The position numbers and the translations under genes are program-made. Positions 43,516 to 49,792 of a stretch of DNA of 49,792 nt are shown here, piece by piece (position 1 is the first letter of the stretch; every line of letters begins with the position of its first letter). Source of the stretch: Chloroflexota bacterium (lineage in GTDB: Bacteria > Chloroflexota > UBA6077 > CF-72); contig JAFAZN010000430.1 in the NCBI GenBank assembly GCA_019239775.1, forward strand, positions 1 through 49,792, in the 5' to 3' direction. The notes under the pieces are model-generated. The model was not told the origin of the DNA, made no database searches, and saw only the letters and a list, made by a program, of their open reading frames with translations.

Positions 43516-45603
43516 GTGGCCACGGTGTGGCAGACCCTGCAACGTGCGCTCTCACCGGTGGAAGATCGCCCGCGCGTGGTGACCAATGTGGAGGCAGCCG
43601 CGTACACCACGCGTGGTGGGTCGCAGTACGTGGTGGTGCACAATCCCACGGCCCGCACCTACGCCCGATTGGATCCGCGCGAGTTCGAGCTGCTTGGCTT
43701 GATGGACGGCCGACACAGTGTCAAGGAGCTCGTCATTGCCTACTACCAGCGGCACGGCGTCCTCGCGCTGGCGCGCGTCGCGGGCCTGGTTGGTCTGCTG
43801 CGCCAGCAACGCTTCCTCACCGCCGACCCAGCCGATGTCTACGCCACGCTCGGTGGGCGCCTTCGCGGCCGAGACGGTCGCATCCGAGAGCAACCATTCG
43901 TCACATCCGAGGTCGACACCTTCTTCACACGCGCGTACTCGACCGGCGGACACCTGTTCTTCAACACCGCGTGGTTGTGGGTCGGCCTGGGCATGGGCGT
44001 CCTGGGCCCGGCCGTTGTTCTGACGGAGCTAGCGGCGGGCCGTTACGCGCTTTACGACGTCGGCGGCTGGGGCGCGCTCACGATCGTCGTTCTGCTGGCG
44101 CTCACGCTGGTGGCGCTGGCTATCCACGAGCTGGGCCACGGTCTGGCCGTGAAGCACGCTGGCCGCCGCGTGCACCAGGCGGGGGTCCGGCTCTACTTCG
44201 GTTTGCCAGCCGCGTTCGTGGACACCACCGATATCTGGATGGCTGCGCCCGCCCAACGCCTACTCACCGCTTTTGCTGGGCCCTGGACCGGGCTGGTGTT
44301 CGGCGGCGTTCTTGCGTTGGCGGCCGCGGTCGCTCCAACCGACGGCGCTGGGACCTTGCTCTTTACGGCGGCCTTTGTGTTCCTGGTCGACAACCTCTTC
44401 AACTTCAACCCGCTGCTGGAGCTCGATGGCTACTACATGCTGATCGACTTCCTGGACCGACCGATGCTGCGCGCGCAGGCCCTGGCATTCGTACGCGGAA
44501 CACTCTGGGTGCGGCTCTGGCGCCGCCAACAGCTCTCGCGCGACGAGAGGGTGCTCGCCTTGTTTGGCCTCGGATGTGTCGCGTACGCCGTCCTCGCGAT
44601 TGTCCTGGCGGTACGCGCCTGGCAGGCGCTGCTCTTGCCGCCCATCATCGCGAACCTCACCAGTCGCGACCTGCTGCGCCAGCTGCTTGGCCTGGTGATC
44701 CTGGTTGCCGTCGCCAGTGTGGCGCTGTTATTCGTCGGGTCGCTCGTGCAGCAAGTGGCGCAGCCGGTTGAGCGCTGGCTCGAATGGATGAGCGGTCGTG
44801 CGGCGGAACACCGCCACCGCCAGGCGCTATCGGCGTTGAGAGCGGTGCCGCTGTGGTCCGCGGTTCCCGGCCCGCGCTTGCTCGAAATTGCACGGGCCAT
44901 GCACGCCGAAGATGTCTCAGCCGGTACAGAAGTGGTGCGGCAGGGTGAGGCCGGCGATCGCTTTTACCTCATTGCGCGAGGAGCTTTTGAAGTCCGAGTG
45001 GACGACCGTGCTGTTGTACGCCTGGGCCGGGGTGATTTCTTTGGCGAACGCGCGTTGCTGCAGCGCTCGACGCGTGCGGCGACCGTTATGGCCACCGAAT
45101 CCGGACAGGTCTTTGTCCTGGAGCGATATGACTTCGAGCGGTTGCTTGCCGGCGATCTGGCCGTGCGGCAACGCGTCGAAGCGGCGCTGGCCTATCGCGA
45201 TGAAGTCGCGGCAATGCCGCTGTTCCGCGACCTCGCCCCTGTGGAACTCGACGTGCTCCTAGCCCGTTTGGCCCCCCTCAGCGTTTCGGCTGGACAAACC
45301 GTCATGCGTCAGGGAGACGCCGCGGATCGGTTCTACGTGCTCCGCTCTGGCAGCGTGCGGGTCGAGCGGGACGGCGCCGAACTGGCACGGCTTGGACCTG
45401 GAGACGCGTTCGGAGAAATCGCTCTGCTGCTGGACGTCCCGCGTACTGCCACGGTTACCGCGCTCGAGTCGAGCACGTTGTTGGCGCTGGACGCAGACGG
45501 CTTTCGGGACGTGCTTGCAAGCTATCTAGGACGGGCGTCCGAACTCGAGCGCCTGAGCCACCTGCGGCTCCTCAGTCACAAGCGTCTGGACGAAGTGGTG
45601 TAA
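43516..45603 (+). CDS. PqqD-like, M50 zinc protease and two cNMP-binding domains in one protein
   Basis: 695 residues. Residues about 20-105 resemble a PqqD-like domain (peptide-binding, in RiPP systems). A membrane part holds the site-2-protease signature HELGH (204-208) with NPLLELDGYY (298-307, D304 as third ligand), and several membrane helices. Two cyclic-nucleotide-binding domains follow: GEAGDRFYLI with FFGERALLQRSTRAAT, and GDAADRFYVL with AFGEIALLLDVPRTAT. The second has the classic phosphate-binding cassette. So a membrane protease may be gated by cAMP or cGMP. Substrate unknown. GTG start. Confidence 0.88.
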   Translation: MATVWQTLQRALSPVEDRPRVVTNVEAAAYTTRGGSQYVVVHNPTARTYARLDPREFELLGLMDGRHSVKELVIAYYQRHGVLALARVAGLVGLLRQQRFLTADPADVYATLGGRLRGRDGRIREQPFVTSEVDTFFTRAYSTGGHLFFNTAWLWVGLGMGVLGPAVVLTELAAGRYALYDVGGWGALTIVVLLALTLVALAIHELGHGLAVKHAGRRVHQAGVRLYFGLPAAFVDTTDIWMAAPAQRLLTAFAGPWTGLVFGGVLALAAAVAPTDGAGTLLFTAAFVFLVDNLFNFNPLLELDGYYMLIDFLDRPMLRAQALAFVRGTLWVRLWRRQQLSRDERVLALFGLGCVAYAVLAIVLAVRAWQALLLPPIIANLTSRDLLRQLLGLVILVAVASVALLFVGSLVQQVAQPVERWLEWMSGRAAEHRHRQALSALRAVPLWSAVPGPRLLEIARAMHAEDVSAGTEVVRQGEAGDRFYLIARGAFEVRVDDRAVVRLGRGDFFGERALLQRSTRAATVMATESGQVFVLERYDFERLLAGDLAVRQRVEAALAYRDEVAAMPLFRDLAPVELDVLLARLAPLSVSAGQTVMRQGDAADRFYVLRSGSVRVERDGAELARLGPGDAFGEIALLLDVPRTATVTALESSTLLALDADGFRDVLASYLGRASELERLSHLRLLSHKRLDEVV

Positions 45604-45642
45604 CGCGTTACAGAATGGAAACACGGGACAAGGAGCCGGCAT

Positions 45643-46002
45643 ATGGTCCAGTTGGAGACACCTCCGGTCGCAGTCGAGAATGGGGAACGCGGAACGCGGG
45701 AGATGTACATGATCCTGTACCCGAAGGAGCTCGAGGACGAGGTGATCGAAGCGCTCGAGTCCACGGGGGTGCCCGGGTATACGGAGATGCCAAAGATGGT
45801 CGGCCGGGGTCGCCATATCCGCCACTTCGACAACGCGGTTTGGCCAGGGGCAACCGGCTGCGTGTTCAGTGTGCTCACGCCGCAAGAGGCGCAATCACGG
45901 TTCTTGCCCACGTTCCAGGCGCTGGCTGCGAGCCTGGATAAGCGCAGCAACGGACTGTACGGGCTGCACATCTTCGCGCTTCCCTGCGCGCAGCTGATCT
46001 AG
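45643..46002 (+). CDS. Small PII-like ferredoxin-fold protein
   Basis: 119 residues from ATG 45643, which has AAGGAG seven bases upstream; an internal ATG at 45703 would be shorter and lacks this. The pattern MYMILYPKELEDEVIEALE, GVPGYTEMPKMVGRG, then a C-terminal helix and strand NGLYGLHIFAL is that of PII-like proteins with a beta-alpha-beta fold and a short T-loop region. These often bind nucleotides and sense cell state. It does not have the full GlnB signature. It follows the cNMP protease by 39 bases, and its stop shares CTAG with leuB. Confidence 0.65.
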   Translation: MVQLETPPVAVENGERGTREMYMILYPKELEDEVIEALESTGVPGYTEMPKMVGRGRHIRHFDNAVWPGATGCVFSVLTPQEAQSRFLPTFQALAASLDKRSNGLYGLHIFALPCAQLI

Positions 46003-47111
46003 CGGCGTAGCTCGCGCGCGACCGCCTCGGCGATGGCATCGCCCACCGCCGTTGTCGAGGCTGTCTTGTCGCCCGCGCGGGCGGTGTCGGGGGTGCGCAG
46101 CCCCAGTTCGATGGCGTCATCCACCGCGCGCTCCACCGCGCCGCCTTCGCGCTCCAACCGCAGCGAGTAGCGCAGCAGCAACGCCAGCGATTGGATCGCG
46201 GCAATCGGATTAGCGATGCCTTTGCCCGCAATATCAGGCGCGGTCCCGTGAATCGGCTCGTACAGTCCGAGATAGCCGCCATGCTTGTTGCGCTTGGCAC
46301 CGAGTGATGCGCTCGGCATCAGGCCCATGGATCCGGCCAGCGCGGCTGCCTCGTCGGTCAGCAGATCGCCGAACAGGTTGTCGGTCACCACGACGTCAAA
46401 CGCCGTCGGGCGATAGAGCAGGTGCATCGCCAGCGCATCGGTCAGGATCGCCTGGAACTCGACATCGGCGAATTCGCCCGCTACCCGAGAAGCGACGTCG
46501 CGCCACAAGCGTGAGGTGGCCATCACGTTCTGCTTGTCGGCAACATGCAGCTTCTTGCGCCGTCCGCGCGCGAGCTCGAACGCCATGCGCACCGTGCGCT
46601 CCACCTGCGGCTCGGTGTACGCCGTCGTGTCTACGGCGCGCCAGACGCCTTTGTCGTCTTGCCAGTACTTCTTCGGTTTCGCGAAATAGGTGCCAGCAAC
46701 CAGCTCGCGGATGAACAGGACGTCTGTGCCCTGGACGATTTCGGGCTTCAGCGGTGAGAGATGCACCAGCGCCGGCTGCATACGCGCTGGCCTGAGATTG
46801 GCGAACGTCTCAAGCGCCGCGCGCAAGCCAAGAATTGCCTGCTCGGGACGTACGGCCGCCTTGGGGTCGTCCCACTTGGGCCCGCCGACGGCACCGAACA
46901 GGACGGCGTCCGACCGCCGGGCCAACGCGACAGTCTCCTTGCGCAGCGCAGTGCCGTAGGCGTCGATGGCCGCCCCGCCGACAACGTCTTCGCTGAGCTC
47001 AAACCGGTGTTCAGACGCGCCCTCGATGGCACGCAACACCTTGACGGCCTCGCCGACAACCTCGGGACCAATCCCGTCACCACCCAGGACCGCGATATGA
47101 AAACTCGTCAA
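45999..47111 (-). CDS. leuB: 3-isopropylmalate dehydrogenase
   Basis: 370 residues. It oxidises and decarboxylates 3-isopropylmalate in leucine synthesis. The start HIAVLGGDGIGPEVV, GGPKWDD, RELVAGTYFAKPK and the later DLLTDEAAALAGSMGLMPSAS and PIHGTAPDIAGKGIANP are diagnostic. The leuA stop overlaps its start by four bases (ATGA on the minus strand), which couples translation. It ends on a CTAG shared with the convergent PII-like gene. Confidence 0.97.
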   Translation of the reverse strand: MTSFHIAVLGGDGIGPEVVGEAVKVLRAIEGASEHRFELSEDVVGGAAIDAYGTALRKETVALARRSDAVLFGAVGGPKWDDPKAAVRPEQAILGLRAALETFANLRPARMQPALVHLSPLKPEIVQGTDVLFIRELVAGTYFAKPKKYWQDDKGVWRAVDTTAYTEPQVERTVRMAFELARGRRKKLHVADKQNVMATSRLWRDVASRVAGEFADVEFQAILTDALAMHLLYRPTAFDVVVTDNLFGDLLTDEAAALAGSMGLMPSASLGAKRNKHGGYLGLYEPIHGTAPDIAGKGIANPIAAIQSLALLLRYSLRLEREGGAVERAVDDAIELGLRTPDTARAGDKTASTTAVGDAIAEAVARELRR

Positions 47112-48250
47112 CGGTACACGTGACCGATGGCGTCGAACACCCCGTCGGCGGCGCGACGACCGTTCTGGGCGATCTGTACCAGGTCTTCGTCGGTGACCTC
47201 GCCCTGGTAATCGGTAAGGCTCATGTACCCCGCAAAGGCGTAGTTGAGCTCGTCCTGAGTCAACAGCAGACCGAGGTCGGCGAGTCGCTGGCGGAGCGTA
47301 TCGCGGCCGGAATGCAGACCGTAAGTGCGCGCATCCTCCACCATCGCTTCGCCGTGCAGCCCGTTCTTGTCGCGAGCGTACGCGTTCAAGCCGACGATGG
47401 CTTTGTTCGGCTGGACCGTGACCCCCGTGAACTGCTGCAGCATGATGCTGGTCGGTAGCAGCTGGTCCAGGTTGATGCCATGGTCGACGGCATGCTGATC
47501 CCGCCGCACGCTCAGGGCCATCACGATTTCTTCAAGAGCCGCATTGCCCGCGCGTTCGCCAATGCCATTCATGCAGCAATGGACCTGTCGTACGCCAGCC
47601 TTGATGGCAGCGAGCGAATTGGCGACAGCCAGGCCGAGGTCGTTGTGACAGTGCACGGAGAGGGTCGCGCGCGCGATGTTGCTCACGTTCTCAAACATGT
47701 AGGTGACCATCGCGGCCAGTTCGTCCGGTTGCGCGAAGCCGCAGGTGTCAGGGATGTTGACGGTGGTGGCGCCTGCGTCGATCACCGCACCGAACAGCTC
47801 GCTGACGTAGGCCCAGTCGGAGCGAGTGGCGTCAATCGGTGAGAACTCCACCTCATTCGTGAGATTGCGAGCACGCGCCACCATCGCCGCGGCGCGAGCC
47901 TTTGCCCGCTCCCGCCCGAGCGCGCCCTGTTGGTGAACATCAGCGGCCGTGAGGAAGGTGTGGATGCGCGGCCGTTCGGCCTGCTTGATGGCGTCCCAGA
48001 CGCGATCGATCTCGGCCTCAACCGGCGGCGCCAGCGCGGCGATGATAGGGCTGCGAACTTCGCGCGCAATGCGCTGAACGGTCGCGAATTCTTCTTCCGA
48101 CGCGGCGGGGAATCCCGCCTCGAGCACGTCCAGTCCGAGGCGGGCCAGCTGGTGGGCCATCTCCAACTTTTGCGGCGAGGTCAGCGCAAAACCTGGTGCC
48201 TCCTCGCCATCGCGCAACGTGGTATCGAAGATCTTTACGTACTCAGACAT
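47108..48250 (-). CDS. leuA: 2-isopropylmalate synthase, short form
   Basis: 380 residues. The HMGL-like barrel starts [16 protein letters not shown] (6-21); HCHNDLG at about 197-203 supplies metal ligands. It condenses acetyl-CoA with 2-oxoisovalerate. Standard LeuA is about 500 residues, with a C-terminal leucine-sensing domain; here the protein ends soon after the linker subdomain, so feedback inhibition by leucine through that domain is probably absent. The segment [15 protein letters not shown] stands where the usual form has HxSGIHQDG, which is a deviation. Context (ilvN-ilvC-leuA-leuB) supports LeuA over homocitrate or citramalate synthase. Confidence 0.88.
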   Translation of the reverse strand: MSEYVKIFDTTLRDGEEAPGFALTSPQKLEMAHQLARLGLDVLEAGFPAASEEEFATVQRIAREVRSPIIAALAPPVEAEIDRVWDAIKQAERPRIHTFLTAADVHQQGALGRERAKARAAAMVARARNLTNEVEFSPIDATRSDWAYVSELFGAVIDAGATTVNIPDTCGFAQPDELAAMVTYMFENVSNIARATLSVHCHNDLGLAVANSLAAIKAGVRQVHCCMNGIGERAGNAALEEIVMALSVRRDQHAVDHGINLDQLLPTSIMLQQFTGVTVQPNKAIVGLNAYARDKNGLHGEAMVEDARTYGLHSGRDTLRQRLADLGLLLTQDELNYAFAGYMSLTDYQGEVTDEDLVQIAQNGRRAADGVFDAIGHVYR

Positions 48251-48256
48251 GTGCGT

Positions 48257-49267
48257 CTATCCCGTGGTGGAGGTCACTCCCTGCTTGTTCATCAGCGAGC
48301 GCAAGTCGCGGCCCACTTTTTCCATCGGCTCGTTGGCCGCGTCCTCGCGGTAGCGGGTGAAGTTCGGGCGGCCCATCTCGTTTTCGTCCAGCCAGCGATG
48401 GGCAAAGGTCCCATCCTGGATCTCGCGCAGCACGTCGCGCATGCGTGCCTTCACCGATGCGTCGATGACCCGCGGCCCCGAGACATAGTCGCCAAACTCG
48501 GCGGTGTCCGACACCGAGTAGCGCATGCGCGCCATGCCGCCTTCGAACATCAGGTCGACGATGAGCTTCATCTCGTTGAGGCACTCGTAGTACGCCACCT
48601 CGGGCTGATAACCCGCCTCGACGAGCACTTCCCAACCCGCCTTGATCAGCGACGTGATCCCGCCGCACAGGACGGACTGCTCGCCAAAGAGATCTGTCTC
48701 GGTCTCTTCTTTGAAGGTGGTCTTGATCAAGCCCGCTTTCGCCGAGCCGACCGCGTTGCCGTAGGCAAACGCCAGCGCCCAGGCGTTGCCCGTGGCGTCC
48801 TGCTCAACGGCCACGAGCGAAGGCACGCCCTTGCCTTCGACAAACAGCTCGCGCATGCGGTGGCCCGGCGCCTTGGGCGCGACCATCCACACATCAACTC
48901 CCTCGGGCGGGACGATCTGTTTGAAATGGATGTTGAAGCCATGCGCCCAGACCAGCGAGCTTCCGGGGCGAACGACAGGCCGAATACTCTCTTCGAAGAT
49001 CCGACGCTGTTTTTCGTCGGGAATCAGGTGGACGATCACGTCTTCCTCGCGCGCGGCGTCCGCTACTTCCTTCACGGGCAGGCCGGCTTTTTCGGCAAGT
49101 TCCCACGACTTCGAGCCCCGATAGAGCCCGACCGTCACGTCCAGCCCGGAATCGTGCGCGTTCAAGGCGTGCGCATGGCCCTGCGACCCATAGCCAATGA
49201 CGGCGATCTTCTTGCCTTTGAGCGCATCGATGGGAGCGTCGGCCTCGGTATAGACGTGCGCTGCCAT
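48257..49267 (-). CDS. ilvC: Ketol-acid reductoisomerase, class I
   Basis: 336 residues, the normal class I length. It isomerises and reduces acetolactate to dihydroxyisovalerate for valine and leucine. The N-terminal Rossmann motif is GYGSQGHAHALN from about residue 25, and the loop YRGSKSW suggests NADPH use. The second domain has FGEQSVLCGG and ECLNEMKLIVDLMFEGG. Its start shares one base with the ilvN stop (TGATG), and leuA begins six bases after its stop, so the operon order is ilvN-ilvC-leuA-leuB. Confidence 0.97.
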   Translation of the reverse strand: MAAHVYTEADAPIDALKGKKIAVIGYGSQGHAHALNAHDSGLDVTVGLYRGSKSWELAEKAGLPVKEVADAAREEDVIVHLIPDEKQRRIFEESIRPVVRPGSSLVWAHGFNIHFKQIVPPEGVDVWMVAPKAPGHRMRELFVEGKGVPSLVAVEQDATGNAWALAFAYGNAVGSAKAGLIKTTFKEETETDLFGEQSVLCGGITSLIKAGWEVLVEAGYQPEVAYYECLNEMKLIVDLMFEGGMARMRYSVSDTAEFGDYVSGPRVIDASVKARMRDVLREIQDGTFAHRWLDENEMGRPNFTRYREDAANEPMEKVGRDLRSLMNKQGVTSTTG

Positions 49268-49792
49268 CAGCTGACCAGCTTCAAACGATCGGGTTTCTCG
49301 GAGCGCGAAACCGCCTGGCCCCGGGTCATTGCCACCACACCAGTCCGAACAAGCTCCTTGATGCCATAGGGTTTGAACAAATCAATCAAACTGTCGACTT
49401 TGACCGTCGGGCCGGTTACCTCAATCATGAGCGAGCCGGTCGCTACGTCGACAACTCGCGCGCGGTAAATGTCCGCGATCTGCATAACCTCAGCGCGCTG
49501 CGGCGCCGTTTTACAGCTGACTTTGACCAGCGCTAACTCACGTTCTACACGCGGATCTTCGCTCAGATCGCTGACTTTGCGCACCTCGACGACTTTGTAA
49601 AGCTGCTTGGTGACCTGCTCGACGGCGCTTCGCGCGCCGTCCACCACCATCGTCAGCCGCATGATCCCGAGCTCGTTGGTTTTGCCAATCGACAGGCTCT
49701 CGATGGCGAACGATCGCTGCCGAAACAGGCTCAGCACGCGATTCAACGTGGCGGGGCCCTCTTCAACGGTGGCTACCAATGTGTGTTGACTC
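49267..49792 (-). CDS. ilvN: Acetolactate synthase small subunit (5' end cut by window edge)
   Basis: The frame is open to the right edge; reading starts SQHTLVATVEEGPATLNRV, which matches the usual IlvN N-terminus a residue or two after Met, so very little is missing. The ACT domain covers about 1-75 (LFRQRSFAIESLSIGKT, MRLTMVVDG) and the second domain ends near ELVRTGVVAMTRG. It binds valine and tunes the large subunit. A TTG at 49779 could be read as a start but would drop these residues. The large subunit ilvB is probably just outside the window. Confidence 0.93.
   Translation of the reverse strand, partial: SQHTLVATVEEGPATLNRVLSLFRQRSFAIESLSIGKTNELGIMRLTMVVDGARSAVEQVTKQLYKVVEVRKVSDLSEDPRVERELALVKVSCKTAPQRAEVMQIADIYRARVVDVATGSLMIEVTGPTVKVDSLIDLFKPYGIKELVRTGVVAMTRGQAVSRSEKPDRLKLVS

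Noticed and set aside
47930-49369. 479-residue plus-strand frame
   Set aside because: Antisense to leuA, ilvC and ilvN, all firmly recognised.

Overview
The window is about 50 kb of G+C-rich chromosomal DNA with short intergenic gaps and many GTG and TTG starts. I see no tRNA, rRNA, CRISPR array, insertion sequence or phage module. Several traits point to Chloroflexota, as an inference from gene style and not a measured phylogeny: very large STAND/BTAD/TPR regulators, a dipeptide-type binding lipoprotein with a Pro-Thr-Ala linker, a bacterial SUI1/YciH protein, an SH3-like domain ahead of a D,D-carboxypeptidase, and a family B polymerase relative of the kind common in that phylum.

Layout. 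1-4113: an MFS transporter fragment, an L-lactate permease, a hairpin-rich gap, a membrane protein and a TatA protein carrying a zinc ribbon. 4243-8022: a tight plus-strand operon of response regulator, histidine kinase, amidohydrolase and RNase H. 8019-12702: PilZ protein, secreted protein, XRE-STAND-TPR regulator, a 34-residue membrane peptide with a near-consensus promoter, and a divergent sigma factor. 12829-18963: DyP peroxidase with an unrecognised duplicated-domain protein, facing a BTAD-ATPase-TPR regulator. 19124-22741: peptide/nickel-type ABC permeases and binding lipoprotein. 22758-26426: SUI1 and leuS back to back, a degenerate receiver and a small protein resembling NHLP-clan leader-like proteins. 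26661-34774: STAND-TPR-BTAD regulator, an exonuclease-polymerase protein with an eroded polymerase site, a TPR protein and a glycolipid-type glycosyltransferase. 34745-40527: DtxR-type repressor, aminotransferase, a small Cys-rich protein, D,D-carboxypeptidase, MaoC hydratase, LarB and LarE. 40585-46002: DUF4337 protein, FolC, Mrp, a PqqD-like/M50/double cNMP-binding fusion and a PII-like protein. 45999-49792: the minus-strand branched-chain operon ilvN-ilvC-leuA-leuB, entering from the right edge.

The genes form several functional groups: signalling (two-component pair, three STAND regulators, receiver, PilZ, cNMP-binding protease), envelope work (D,D-carboxypeptidase, glycosyltransferase, Tat), leucine/valine biosynthesis, and partial nickel-pincer cofactor synthesis (larB, larE) together with a lactate permease 37 kb away.

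The observations I rate highest are: the polymerase-like protein with intact exonuclease motifs but a lost motif A; the DyP partner with an internal duplication and visibly lower G+C; the PqqD/M50/cNMP fusion; three abutting perfect 24-bp palindromes; and convergent gene pairs that end on one shared CTAG.
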